This document shows, one piece after another, positions 55,042 to 62,584 of a stretch of DNA of 62,584 bases. The DNA comes from Candidatus Fermentithermobacillaceae bacterium. GTDB lineage: Bacteria > Bacillota > Sulfobacillia > Fermentithermobacillales > Fermentithermobacillaceae. The DNA lies in assembly GCA_012840345.1 (NCBI GenBank), contig DULO01000094.1:1-62584 (forward strand). Direction: 5' to 3'. Below the pieces are notes generated by a model. It saw only the letters and a program-made list of their open reading frames with translations. It had not been told where the DNA came from and did no database searches. The position numbers and the translations under genes were made by a program. The stretch's first letter is position 1, and each line of letters opens with the position of its first letter.

Positions 55042-56961
55042 TTGACGCAAAAACCGAGCATGGCGCAGAACCTCGAAATGGAAGAGGTTTTCAAGCGTAA
55101 GATAGGGGCGATGTTCAGTTATCTGGCTTCCATTTACGGAGCCGAGAAGCTCGTCCTGAAGGCCGGCAAGCTTGACGCTTTGTCTGGCATGAAATCGGAA
55201 GACCTGCTACAGCAGGTCATAGCCTTACAAAAAGTGGTGTACGAAGATCCGACCATCCGGGTGTCTCCTGCCATTGAGGAGATCCCGGACATCCTTGAGG
55301 AATGCCAGGAGGAGATAGCCAACAGGATTGCCAGGCAATCGGTGGAGCAGGAGATAGAAGAGCGCGTGACCCGAAGGATGCAGGAGAAGCACGAGGAGTA
55401 TGTCCAGGACATAAAGCGCGAGATTCTCGCGGACGACCTTGGACCGGAAAACGAAACGACCCGGAAGAAGCTCCAAGACCTCCTGAGGCTGGAGAGGAAA
55501 AACATCTCCCGTTCGGCGCTTGCCTTTTTGCGTCCCAGAAGGCTCAAGGATATCGTAGGACAAGACCGGGCTATCCAGGCGCTTCTTTCCAAGATAGCGA
55601 GCCCCTTTCCCCAACACGTCATTTTGTATGGCCCGCCGGGGGTAGGTAAGACCTCCGCTGCCAGATTGGTGTTGCAAGAGGCTCAGAAGTTGCCTTTTTC
55701 ACCGTTCAAGAGAGACGCGGCCTTCGTTGAAACCGACGGCGCGACATTGAGGTGGGATCCCAGGGAGATAACAAACCCTCTCTTGGGTTCGGTCCACGAT
55801 CCCATTTACCAGGGGGCGCGCCGGGACTTGGCTGAAGGGGGAATCCCCGAACCCAAGCTCGGACTCGTTACAGCCGCGACCGGCGGCATCCTCTTCATAG
55901 ACGAAATCGGGGAAATGGACCCGCTCCTCCAAAACAAGCTCTTGAAAGTGTTGGAAGACAAGCGGGTTACCTTCGATTCCTCTTACTACGATCCGTCTGA
56001 TCCCAGGGTGCCCGAGTATGTGAGGCGGCTGTTTGAGAAAGGCGCGCCTGCCGACTTCGTGATGGTTGGGGCCACCACCAGGGACCCCGAGGAGATTAGC
56101 CCCGCTTTGCGTTCCCGCTGCGCGGAGGTGTTTTTTGACGCGTTGACGCCGGCTCATATAGTCCAAATAGTGAAGAGCGCGGCGCGCCGCTTGAAGGCGA
56201 AGATTTCAGAAGAAGGCTCCGAGATAATCGCCGACTACACAATCGAAGGACGAAAGGCAGTAGGGCTCTTGGCGGACGCTTACGCGATCGCGCTCCACAG
56301 GCACGGCTCCATGCCTGAAAGAGGCTTCCTTTCCATAACGGCGGCCGACGTGAAAGACGCCATCGGGACCGGAAGGCTTCTGCCTAGCGTGACAGTTCGG
56401 GCCAGAGACGCGGCGGAAGTCGGCAAATCCTTCGGCTTGGGAGTAATGAGCTACTTGGGCTCCATCCTGGAAATCGAGGCGGTCTCTTTCGACGCCAGAG
56501 AGCCGGGCAAGGGCACCATCAGGATGAACGAGACTGCGGGGTCCATGGTAAAAGACTCGCTGTTTAACGCGGCGGTGTGCCTGAGGAAGCTGTTCGGTAT
56601 CGATCTATCGTCTAAGGACGTACACGTCAACATCGTGGGAGGAGCCAGAGTCGACGGTCCCTCGGCGGGTCTCGCCATCACTTTGGCCATCTTCTCCGCC
56701 GTGACATCCCTTCCCTTGAGGCAAGACGTAGCGGTTACCGGCGAAGTGTCCCTTCAGGGACAGGTCAAAGCCATAGGAGGAGTCTACGAGAAAATCTATG
56801 GGGCAAAACAAGCCGGGATGAAGGCCATCTTGCTTCCCGAGGAGAACGCCAAGGGCGTGAAGGAAGTCCGGGGAATAGACGTGGTGTTCGTTTCCAACGT
56901 GAAAGAGGCGCTGGACGTGGTCTGTCCCGAATGGCGCCGGTCCTCTTACTGCGCTGACTGA
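55042..56961 (+). CDS. lonC: Lon-family ATP-dependent protease, LonC type
   Basis: A 639-residue AAA+ protease. The N-terminal ~165 residues are a helical and coiled-coil domain. The ATPase has Walker A (YGPPGVGKTSAARLV, about 196-210) and Walker B (GGILFIDEIGEMD), and the C-terminal Lon protease domain has the catalytic Ser in DGPSAGLAI and Lys in QGQVKAIGG. This arrangement matches the LonC type of spore-forming Clostridia. The TTG at 55042 follows GGAGGT; an ATG at 55060 is possible. It lies between rplI and dnaB. Confidence 0.92.
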   Translation: MTQKPSMAQNLEMEEVFKRKIGAMFSYLASIYGAEKLVLKAGKLDALSGMKSEDLLQQVIALQKVVYEDPTIRVSPAIEEIPDILEECQEEIANRIARQSVEQEIEERVTRRMQEKHEEYVQDIKREILADDLGPENETTRKKLQDLLRLERKNISRSALAFLRPRRLKDIVGQDRAIQALLSKIASPFPQHVILYGPPGVGKTSAARLVLQEAQKLPFSPFKRDAAFVETDGATLRWDPREITNPLLGSVHDPIYQGARRDLAEGGIPEPKLGLVTAATGGILFIDEIGEMDPLLQNKLLKVLEDKRVTFDSSYYDPSDPRVPEYVRRLFEKGAPADFVMVGATTRDPEEISPALRSRCAEVFFDALTPAHIVQIVKSAARRLKAKISEEGSEIIADYTIEGRKAVGLLADAYAIALHRHGSMPERGFLSITAADVKDAIGTGRLLPSVTVRARDAAEVGKSFGLGVMSYLGSILEIEAVSFDAREPGKGTIRMNETAGSMVKDSLFNAAVCLRKLFGIDLSSKDVHVNIVGGARVDGPSAGLAITLAIFSAVTSLPLRQDVAVTGEVSLQGQVKAIGGVYEKIYGAKQAGMKAILLPEENAKGVKEVRGIDVVFVSNVKEALDVVCPEWRRSSYCAD

Positions 56962-57003
56962 TGACCGTTTGTGATCGTGAGCTAGAGTTCGGAGGTGTGA
57001 TCC

Positions 57004-58329
57004 ATGTCGTCGACTCTTGAGCGAGTGCCTCCCCAGAACCTTGAGGCTGAGGAGTCTGTGCTGGGCTCAATGCTCATTGAGAAAGAAGCGGTCATGACGG
57101 CTGCGGAGATCCTTACTCCCGAGGATTTCTACAAAGAGACTCACCGGGTGATTTTCCGGCGCATGATGGAAATGGCGTCGGTCCCCGAGGCAGTGGACGT
57201 AGTGACCTTGGCGGACAGGCTCCGGGCTTCAGGCGAGCTCGAGAAGGTTGGCGGCGTGGCAGAACTGGCCAGGCTGGCCAACTTCGTCCCCACCGCGGCC
57301 AACGTGGAGTACTATGCCAGAATAGTCGCGGAGAAGGCCCTTATGCGAAGGCTCATTTCGGCGGCTACCGAGATTGCGTCCATGGCGTACAAAGGTACCG
57401 TGGAAGTGGACGAGCTCCTGGACCAGGCCGAGGAAGCCATCTTCCAGGTGTCCCGAAAACGGGCGACCCAGGGATACTCCCCGTTGAAAGATGTCCTCAT
57501 TCAGACCATGGAAAAGATCGAGCTTATGGCGACGCGGGGCGGGGAGATCGTGGGGCTTCCAAGCGGACTGGGTGACTTGGACAGGATGACGACCGGCTTC
57601 CAAAACTCGGACTTGATCATCCTGGCGGCAAGGCCGTCCGTGGGCAAAACTTCGCTCGCGTTAAACATAGCGAGGAACGTCTCGCTTAGGGCAGATGTTC
57701 CGTCGGTCGTATTCAGCCTTGAGATGTCTAAGGAACAGGTGGCTCAGCGACTCTTGTGTTCGGAGGCTGCCATACCCAGCCAAAGGCTTCGAAACGGATA
57801 CTTGGACGAAGACGAGTGGCGGCGGCTCTCCCTCGCCCTGGGACGCTTGAGCGAGGTAAAGATCTTCATAGATGACACCCCATCCATTTCCGTGATGGAG
57901 CTTAGGGCCAAGTGCCGCAGGATCCAGGCCGAACACGGGCTCGGGCTTGTGATCATTGACTATCTCCAGCTAATGAGGCCGTCACGCAAGCTCGACAACA
58001 GGCAGCAGGAGATATCTGAAATCTCCCGGTCGCTTAAGGGCTTGGCAAGGGAACTGGACGTTCCGATTATTGCTCTATCCCAGCTTTCGCGCGCGGTTGA
58101 GCAGCGTCAGAAGCAGATCCCCCAGCTTTCCGACTTGCGTGAGTCAGGGGCAATCGAGCAGGACGCCGACATAGTAATGTTCCTGTACGCCGATCCTGAA
58201 CTGGAACAGCAAAACACCATCCAGTTGATAATCGCCAAACAGCGGAACGGTCCTACGGGTTCTGTGAAGCTATTCTTCTCCCGGGATATTTGCCGGTTTG
58301 AGAACTTGGATGTAGTCCACGCTCCGTAG
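57004..58329 (+). CDS. dnaB: Replicative DNA helicase DnaB
   Basis: A 441-residue hexameric helicase that unwinds DNA at the fork. The N-terminal primase-binding domain begins PPQNLEAEESVLGSMLIEKEA. The RecA-type core has Walker A (AARPSVGKTSLALNIA, about 206-221), VFSLEMSKEQV, and Walker B (LVIIDYLQLM). It ends with RNGPTGSVKLFF.R. The ATG follows GGAGGTG. It ends the ribosomal and replication series. Confidence 0.97.
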   Translation: MSSTLERVPPQNLEAEESVLGSMLIEKEAVMTAAEILTPEDFYKETHRVIFRRMMEMASVPEAVDVVTLADRLRASGELEKVGGVAELARLANFVPTAANVEYYARIVAEKALMRRLISAATEIASMAYKGTVEVDELLDQAEEAIFQVSRKRATQGYSPLKDVLIQTMEKIELMATRGGEIVGLPSGLGDLDRMTTGFQNSDLIILAARPSVGKTSLALNIARNVSLRADVPSVVFSLEMSKEQVAQRLLCSEAAIPSQRLRNGYLDEDEWRRLSLALGRLSEVKIFIDDTPSISVMELRAKCRRIQAEHGLGLVIIDYLQLMRPSRKLDNRQQEISEISRSLKGLARELDVPIIALSQLSRAVEQRQKQIPQLSDLRESGAIEQDADIVMFLYADPELEQQNTIQLIIAKQRNGPTGSVKLFFSRDICRFENLDVVHAP

Positions 58330-58355
58330 GGCACTGTAACCAGGGAGGTGCTTTT

Positions 58356-59741
58356 ATGGACTGGGACGTCATAATCGTTGGCGCCGGGCCCGCGGGCATC
58401 TTCGCCGCTATTGAGTTCGCCAGAAAAGCGCCCGGCCTCTCGGTTCTCCTTCTAGACAAAGGACGCTCCCTCGCCAACCGGATATGCCCCAGGGAGGGCC
58501 AGGTCGGCGGGTGCCTTGAGTGTTCTCCGTGTTCCATAACCTCCGGATGGGGAGGAGCCGGCGCGTTCAGCGACGGGAAACTGACGCTCACCACCCGCTT
58601 TGGCGGATTCCTTGACGAGTATTTGTCTCCCGGGCACTTGCAGGGTCTCATTGACTATATAGACGGCATCTGGCGGGAGTTCGGCGCGCCCGACCGCCTT
58701 TACGGCACAGACAGCGAGGCTATCTCAGCCCTCGTTACGCGGGCGGCCAGAGCGGGCTTGGACTTGGTCCCCGGCAAGATCCGGCATCTCGGAACCGAGA
58801 ATTGCCCGGCAATACTCGAAGGCATGTATAAGTACCTGTCTTCCAGGATCGAGATCCGTACCGGAACCAGAGTTGAGCGCTTCCTTGTGGAGGGAGGCCG
58901 AATCGCCGGAGTGGAACTGGAAGGCGGCCGCACCGAACGATGCAAGTTTCTCATCGCGGCGCCTGGCAGGGAAGGGGCTCAGTGGTTCGCCGAAGAGGCC
59001 CGACGGCTCGGTCTTTCCGCCGAGAACAACCCGGTGGACATCGGGGTTAGGGTGGAAGTCCCGGCGGTTATTACCGACGAGATAACCGAGAAGGTCTGGG
59101 AACCCAAGATTCACTACTACTCCAAGTCTTTCGACGACTTGGTCAGGACATTTTGCGTCTGTCCCCGCGGGGAAGTGGTGACCGAGAACTCTTGCGGCGT
59201 GGTTACTGTAAACGGGCACTCGCGGTCTTGCTCAACTTCTGAAAACACCAACTTCGCCATTTTGGTCTCAAAGACTTTTACCGAGCCGTTCAAAGAACCC
59301 ATCGAGTACGGGAAATACATCGCCAGCCTGGCAAACATGCTGGGAGGCGGCGTCATTGTGCAGCGCTTGGGCGATCTTTGGGAAGGACGGCGCTCCACGG
59401 AGAAGAGGTTGTCAAAAAGCATGGTGCAGCCCAGTTTGAAAGAGGCGACGCCCGGCGACCTCACCCTGGTGCTACCGTACCGTCACATAAAGAACATCAT
59501 GGAGATGTTGGAGGCCTTGGACAGGCTGATCCCAGGCGTATGGTCTAAGAGCACCCTTCTCTACGGTGTCGAAGTCAAGTTCTACTCGCTTCGCGTCAAG
59601 GTCAACTCTCGGATGGAGACCGAGATTCCCGGCCTCTACGCGGTCGGGGACGGGGCCGGCGTGACCCGAAGCTTGGCTCAAGCTTCGGCGTCGGGCGTGG
59701 AGGCGGCAAGGTCGGTGGTTTCGTCGCTGCCCGCGAATTGA
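58356..59741 (+). CDS. FAD-dependent dehydrogenase of unknown substrate (COG2509-like)
   Basis: A 461-residue protein with an N-terminal FAD-binding Rossmann motif (VIIVGAGPAGIFAAIEFAR, about 5-23). A Cys-rich block follows (ICPREGQVGGCLECSPC) with WGGAGAFSDGKLTL, then FCVCPRGEVV and a C-terminal GLYAVGDGAGVTRSLAQASASGVEAA. This is the pattern of widespread uncharacterised dehydrogenases. The substrate is unknown; the conserved cysteines suggest redox or cluster chemistry. It begins 26 bases after dnaB. Confidence 0.87.
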   Translation: MDWDVIIVGAGPAGIFAAIEFARKAPGLSVLLLDKGRSLANRICPREGQVGGCLECSPCSITSGWGGAGAFSDGKLTLTTRFGGFLDEYLSPGHLQGLIDYIDGIWREFGAPDRLYGTDSEAISALVTRAARAGLDLVPGKIRHLGTENCPAILEGMYKYLSSRIEIRTGTRVERFLVEGGRIAGVELEGGRTERCKFLIAAPGREGAQWFAEEARRLGLSAENNPVDIGVRVEVPAVITDEITEKVWEPKIHYYSKSFDDLVRTFCVCPRGEVVTENSCGVVTVNGHSRSCSTSENTNFAILVSKTFTEPFKEPIEYGKYIASLANMLGGGVIVQRLGDLWEGRRSTEKRLSKSMVQPSLKEATPGDLTLVLPYRHIKNIMEMLEALDRLIPGVWSKSTLLYGVEVKFYSLRVKVNSRMETEIPGLYAVGDGAGVTRSLAQASASGVEAARSVVSSLPAN

Positions 59742-59766
59742 TCTACCTTCTGGCCTGTGTTATCAT
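59738..59766 (+). promoter_or_regulatory. Promoter of the tRNA-Ser cluster
   Basis: TTGATC (59738-59743), a 17-base spacer and TATCAT (59761-59766) lie immediately before the first tRNA-Ser. The -35 box overlaps the stop codon of the FAD dehydrogenase gene. Confidence 0.6.
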
Positions 59767-59784
59767 GGTCATCCGGGGAATTCC

Positions 59785-59874
59785 GGAGGGGTGGCAGAGC
59801 GGTTTAATGCGACAGTCTTGAAAACTGCTGAGGGTGCAAGCCCTCCGTGGGTTCGAATCCCACCCCCTCCGCCA
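59785..59874 (+). tRNA. tRNA-Ser (anticodon TGA)
   Basis: A 90-base type II tRNA with a long variable arm (GAGGGTGCAAGCCCTC). The acceptor is GGAGGGG, the anticodon loop CTTGAAA, and CCA is encoded. It reads UCA and probably other UCN codons. Confidence 0.95.
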
Positions 59875-59946
59875 CTGGAACGAAACGATTTTCCGTGTTA
59901 AGATAGAGTTCGCGGATATAGAAGCGCCGGGTTGTAACTGTATCGC

Positions 59947-60039
59947 GGAGAGGTCGCCTAGCTGGCCGAGGGCGACGGTTTGCTAAACCGTTAAGGGGGG
60001 AAACCTCCTTCGAGGGTTCGAATCCCTCCCTCTCCGCCA
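59947..60039 (+). tRNA. tRNA-Ser (anticodon GCT)
   Basis: A 93-base type II tRNA with anticodon loop TTGCTAA, stem ACGGT/ACCGT, a long variable arm and encoded CCA. It reads AGU and AGC. Confidence 0.95.
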
Positions 60040-60072
60040 CGACCTTAAAAATATGTGTTGACAAGGGAATAC

Positions 60073-60149
60073 GCGCCCGTAGCTCAATTGGATAGAGCGA
60101 CAGACTACGGATCTGTAGGCTGTGGGTTCGAGTCCCGCCGGGCGCACCA
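60073..60149 (+). tRNA. tRNA-Arg (anticodon ACG)
   Basis: GCGCCCG/CGGGCGC acceptor, anticodon loop CTACGGA, encoded CCA. The first anticodon base A34 is the known substrate of TadA, which makes inosine so that the tRNA can read CGU, CGC and CGA. The tadA gene lies about 155 bases downstream. Confidence 0.95.
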
Positions 60150-60174
60150 CCAAGGTTGACATGAAAGTTTTGAT

Positions 60175-60253
60175 GCGCCCGTAGCTCAGGCGGATAGAGC
60201 GGGGGATTCCTAATCCCCGTCTGCCGGAGGTTCGAGTCCTCCCGGGCGCACCA
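60175..60253 (+). tRNA. tRNA-Arg (anticodon CCT)
   Basis: GCGCCCG/CGGGCGC acceptor, anticodon stem GGGGA/TCCCC with loop TTCCTAA, and encoded CCA. It reads AGG. Variable loop slightly long. Confidence 0.94.
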
Positions 60254-60304
60254 CTTGTTTCCAGAACCGTTTGAAAACCGAGATTTCGAGTAGGCAGGAA
60301 GCGC

Positions 60305-60769
60305 ATGGCCGGCAGTGGCGAACACGAACAGTGGATGGAATTGGCGATCGCCGAAGCCAAGAAAGCGGCCCGGCTCGGCGAAGTGCCGGTAGGCGCGGTG
60401 ATCATTAAGGAAGGCAAGGTCATCGGCCGGGGCAGAAACCTAAAAGAAACGTTCAACGACCCCACGGCTCACGCCGAGATAGTGGCTATACGCCAGGCGG
60501 CGGAGCACGAGGGCAGTTGGCGGATCTTGAACGCCACCATGTACGTGACGCTCGAACCGTGTCCGATGTGCGCCGGGGCCATTGTGATGGCGCGGATCCC
60601 GGAACTGGTCATAGGCGCCAGGGACCCGAAGACAGGGGCGGTGGGTTCGTTGATGGACATCGCCCGTGATGAGAGGTTGAACCACCGGGTCTCCGTGGTC
60701 ACGGGAGTACTGGAAGAAGAGTGCGCTTTTCTGCTCGAGGACTTCTTTCGAAAGCTCAGAGCGAGATAG
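60305..60769 (+). CDS. tadA: tRNA-specific adenosine deaminase
   Basis: A 154-residue zinc deaminase that converts A34 of tRNA-Arg(ACG) to inosine. The zinc and proton-shuttle motif HAEIVAI (about 57-63) and PCPMCAGAIVMARI (about 87-100) are intact, and the C-terminus EDFFRKLRAR is typical. It lies inside the tRNA cluster, directly downstream of its own substrate tRNA. Confidence 0.95.
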   Translation: MAGSGEHEQWMELAIAEAKKAARLGEVPVGAVIIKEGKVIGRGRNLKETFNDPTAHAEIVAIRQAAEHEGSWRILNATMYVTLEPCPMCAGAIVMARIPELVIGARDPKTGAVGSLMDIARDERLNHRVSVVTGVLEEECAFLLEDFFRKLRAR

Positions 60770-60800
60770 TAAAGTTTCGTAAGTGGAGAGGACAGGTTTC

Positions 60801-60890
60801 GGAGGGGTGTCGGAGCGGTTGAACGAGCTCGCCTCGAAAGCGAGTAGGCGTTTACGCGCCTCGTGGGTTCGAATCCCACCCCCTCCGCCA
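60801..60890 (+). tRNA. tRNA-Ser (anticodon CGA)
   Basis: A 90-base type II tRNA with anticodon stem TCGCC-type arm, loop CTCGAAA, a long variable arm (TAGGCGTTTACGCGCCT) and encoded CCA. It reads UCG. Confidence 0.95.
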
Positions 60891-60926
60891 CGAAGTTAGT
60901 CCCTTACTTTTGGCGGTAGGATTCGC

Positions 60927-61016
60927 GGAGGGATGTCCGAGCGGTTGAAGGAGCACGCCTGGAGAGCGTGTAGACGGGTAACCGTCTCGTGGGTTCAAAT
61001 CCCACTCCCTCCGCCA
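60927..61016 (+). tRNA. tRNA-Ser (anticodon GGA)
   Basis: A 90-base type II tRNA with loop CTGGAGA, a long variable arm and encoded CCA. It reads UCU and UCC. With the three others it completes the serine set. Confidence 0.95.
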
Positions 61017-61052
61017 TAATACTTAGAGCCGGACAATACGACCGCACACATC

Positions 61053-61088
61053 AGGACTGCCCGGGCGACCACCTGGGCGGTCCTTTTT
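61053..61088 (+). terminator. Intrinsic terminator after the tRNA cluster
   Basis: A stem AGGACTGCCC pairing with GGGCGGTCCT is followed by TTTT. It ends the tadA/tRNA-Ser transcript. Confidence 0.85.
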
Positions 61089-61113
61089 GTACGCCCATCA
61101 TTGGACGCGCTAT

Positions 61114-61121
61114 GCTATAAT
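61114..61121 (+). promoter_or_regulatory. Extended -10 promoter before the sodium-pump genes
   Basis: The segment GCTATAAT preceded by a T (TGCTATAAT) is an extended -10 element. No clear -35 box is seen at 17 bases. It lies about 80 bases upstream of the oadG-like start. Confidence 0.45.
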
Positions 61122-61204
61122 GCGATCTGATTGACTTCCCGCGTTATCTAGAACGATTAGAAGCGTGAACCGTCGTAGCGAGGCGCGGTTGAGGGGGTAC
61201 AAAG

Positions 61205-61699
61205 TTGCCGGATACGTTTGGAGGAGCCCTTGCCCTAATCGCCGTGAACGCGACTGTGGTGTTTCTTGCTCTGGCCGGCCTTTCATTAATCATTAGGGTT
61301 ACCCACGGGATTCTCTCAAAGTTCGGCTCAAAAGACGAAAACGACGGATCAAAGGCGCGGCAAGAAGAGTTTGCCGTACTGACGGGCTTTCTGCCGGACG
61401 AGTCCAGTGAGGACATCGAGGGCTATCCGGACACAGCCGAGCGGCATTCGACTCACGCGATTAGCGAGGAGGTTCAAGCTGCCATCGCTGCAGCGCTCGA
61501 AGCCTACATGTCACCTCGCGAAGCAGTCGCGACGCCTGTGTTCCTAAGACGGACCAACGGCTCCGGCGCATGGGGGCGTATGGCGAGGTATCGGCTTTGC
61601 GCTAGAGGCCCCGGTTCTTCGTGGAGACGAGGATGGCCCGCGAATGAGCGAGCCTCCAATCCGGCAAGACAAGGGAGGTGCCATGGAAGCTGGATGTAG
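61205..61699 (+). CDS. OadG-like small subunit of a Na+-pumping decarboxylase
   Basis: A 164-residue protein with one N-terminal transmembrane helix (about residues 6-30, ALALIAVNATVVFLALAGLSLIIRVTHGI) and an acidic cytoplasmic part, the pattern of gamma subunits of oxaloacetate, methylmalonyl-CoA or glutaconyl-CoA decarboxylases. The family usually ends soon after a motif like AWGRMARYR; here about 40 unusual Arg/Gly-rich residues follow and overlap the oadB start by 22 bases. A frameshift near 61600 is possible. TTG start behind GAGGGGG. It lies directly before oadB. Confidence 0.7.
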   Translation: MPDTFGGALALIAVNATVVFLALAGLSLIIRVTHGILSKFGSKDENDGSKARQEEFAVLTGFLPDESSEDIEGYPDTAERHSTHAISEEVQAAIAAALEAYMSPREAVATPVFLRRTNGSGAWGRMARYRLCARGPGSSWRRGWPANERASNPARQGRCHGSWM

Positions 61700-62584
61700 T
61701 TCAGAGGTTATGGGAATCGACCGGTTTGGCTTCTCTGGGAATCGGAGAAGTCGTAATGATCGGCGTCGGAGTCTTTCTGATGTACTTGGCCATTGCCAAG
61801 CAGTTCGAGCCGCTCCTCATGCTCCCGCTCGGATTCGGAGCGGTGCTCGCCAACCTTCCTTTGGCGCCGATCGTAAACCCGCCTTCCGGCAACATGCCCG
61901 GCGGCCTTTTCTACTACCTGTCCTTTGGAGTCGAAAAGGAAATCTTCCCCCCGCTCATCTTCTTGGGGGTTGGGGCTATGACGGACTTCGGACCGATGCT
62001 GTCCAATCCATCCACGATCATCCTGGGCGCGGCCGCTCAGCTAGGCATCTACCTGGCTCTCATCCTGGCAAAACTCTTAGGTTTCACGCTGCCCCAGTCG
62101 GCCGCCATCTCGGTCATAGGCGGGGCTGATGGTCCGACCGCCATATACACGGCAATGAAGTTGGCTCCTGAACTACTGGGGCCGATCGCCGTCGCGGCAT
62201 ATACGTACATGTCGTTGGTTCCAGTAATCCAACCGCCCATAATGAGGGCTCTCACGACGGAGAAAGAGCGGACAACAGTAATGACCCAGCTTCGCGAGGT
62301 TTCCCGTGTCGAGAAGATAGTGTTTCCCATACTCGTGACCGTCGTGGTAAGCCTCCTCCTGCCGTCCATCGCGCCCCTGATAGGTCTCTTGATGTTGGGC
62401 AATTTGTTCCGCGAATGCGGCGTGGTTGACAGGCTGGCGAAGACTTCCGCCAACGAACTCATGAACATCGTGGTTATCTTGCTCGCGACTTCGGTGGGGA
62501 CGACAATGAAAGCCGAGAGCTTCCTGCGGACCGAGACCCTGCTCATAATGGGCCTAGGGATGGTCGCGTTCGCCGGAGGTACCG
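61678..62584 (+). CDS. oadB: Na+-translocating decarboxylase beta subunit (OadB family), truncated by the window end
   Basis: 302 residues are visible; the family has about 370-430. The beta subunit carries the sodium channel of biotin-dependent decarboxylases. Motifs are STGLASLGIGEVVMI at the start, FEPLLMLPLGFGAVLANLP, NMPGGLFYYL, GVGAMTDFGPMLSNP with the transport Asp, and SVIGGADGPTAIYTA. The frame opens at GTG 61678, which touches a GGGAGG, so the exact start is unclear; CTG or a later ATG are less likely. The decarboxylase alpha and biotin-carrier genes are not in the window. Confidence 0.9.
   Translation, partial: MPWKLDVVQRLWESTGLASLGIGEVVMIGVGVFLMYLAIAKQFEPLLMLPLGFGAVLANLPLAPIVNPPSGNMPGGLFYYLSFGVEKEIFPPLIFLGVGAMTDFGPMLSNPSTIILGAAAQLGIYLALILAKLLGFTLPQSAAISVIGGADGPTAIYTAMKLAPELLGPIAVAAYTYMSLVPVIQPPIMRALTTEKERTTVMTQLREVSRVEKIVFPILVTVVVSLLLPSIAPLIGLLMLGNLFRECGVVDRLAKTSANELMNIVVILLATSVGTTMKAESFLRTETLLIMGLGMVAFAGGT

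Noticed and set aside
60058-60063. TTGACA words before the two tRNA-Arg genes as promoters
   Set aside because: They lie 10 to 15 bases from the mature tRNA starts with no -10 box at the right distance, so they cannot drive those tRNAs.

Overview
The window is a chromosomal replication-origin region of a Gram-positive, spore-forming, anaerobic member of the Bacillota (Clostridia or a related deep class), moderately GC-rich. The evidence for this is the gene order dnaA-dnaN-recF-remB-gyrB-gyrA on one side and rpmH-rnpA-yidD-yidC-jag-mnmE-mnmG-rsmG-noc-parA-parB on the other, two T-box riboswitches, sporulation-type genes (yyaC, a LonC-type protease), a four-subunit pyruvate:ferredoxin oxidoreductase and a Na+-pump decarboxylase. 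I see no prophage, insertion sequence or CRISPR array. GTG and TTG starts are very common. The species cannot be named from this sequence.

Layout. Positions 1-2250 hold a promoter, a T-box leader, an archaeal-type aspartyl-tRNA synthetase and a small heat-shock protein. Positions 2300-5560 (minus strand) hold a second T-box leader driving four uncharacterised membrane-protein genes. Positions 5550-11040 carry apbE, a metallo-beta-lactamase-fold hydrolase, a SagB-type oxidoreductase, a histidine phosphatase, an acidic protein of unknown function and cysK. Positions 11250-16180 form an aminoacylation block: glnS with an in-frame TAG, a YbjN-like gene, a NUDIX gene, tRNA-Glu and tRNA-Gln, and gltX. 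Positions 16340-19360 are the porCDAB operon, followed by a D-aminoacylase, a small Cys-rich gene, a cupredoxin-like protein without copper ligands, two tRNAs, and an mtnP-mtnA operon ending in two paralogous AbrB/zinc-ribbon genes.

Positions 26840-36260 are gyrA, gyrB, remB, a DciA-like gene, recF, dnaN and dnaA, all on the minus strand. DnaA boxes lie both in the dnaA-dnaN gap and upstream of dnaA, which suggests a bipartite oriC. From 36640 rightwards nearly everything is on the plus strand: ribosomal protein L34 and RNase P, membrane insertion, tRNA modification, chromosome segregation with a perfect parS, alanine racemase, an M23 peptidase plus bactofilin, sporulation and membrane genes, the rpsF-ssb-rpsR cluster, rplI, lonC, dnaB, an FAD dehydrogenase, then a tRNA cluster containing four serine isoacceptors, two arginine tRNAs and tadA. 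The window ends inside an oadB-type sodium pump gene. Transcription runs away from the origin on both sides for most genes.

The most unusual points are the amber codon inside an otherwise intact glnS, the T-box-controlled operon of unknown membrane proteins, the probable Asn specifier in front of a non-discriminating-type AspRS, a Noc-like protein lacking the ParB/Noc nucleotide-binding motifs, and the copper-ligand-free multicopper-oxidase-like protein with an arginine-rich tail.
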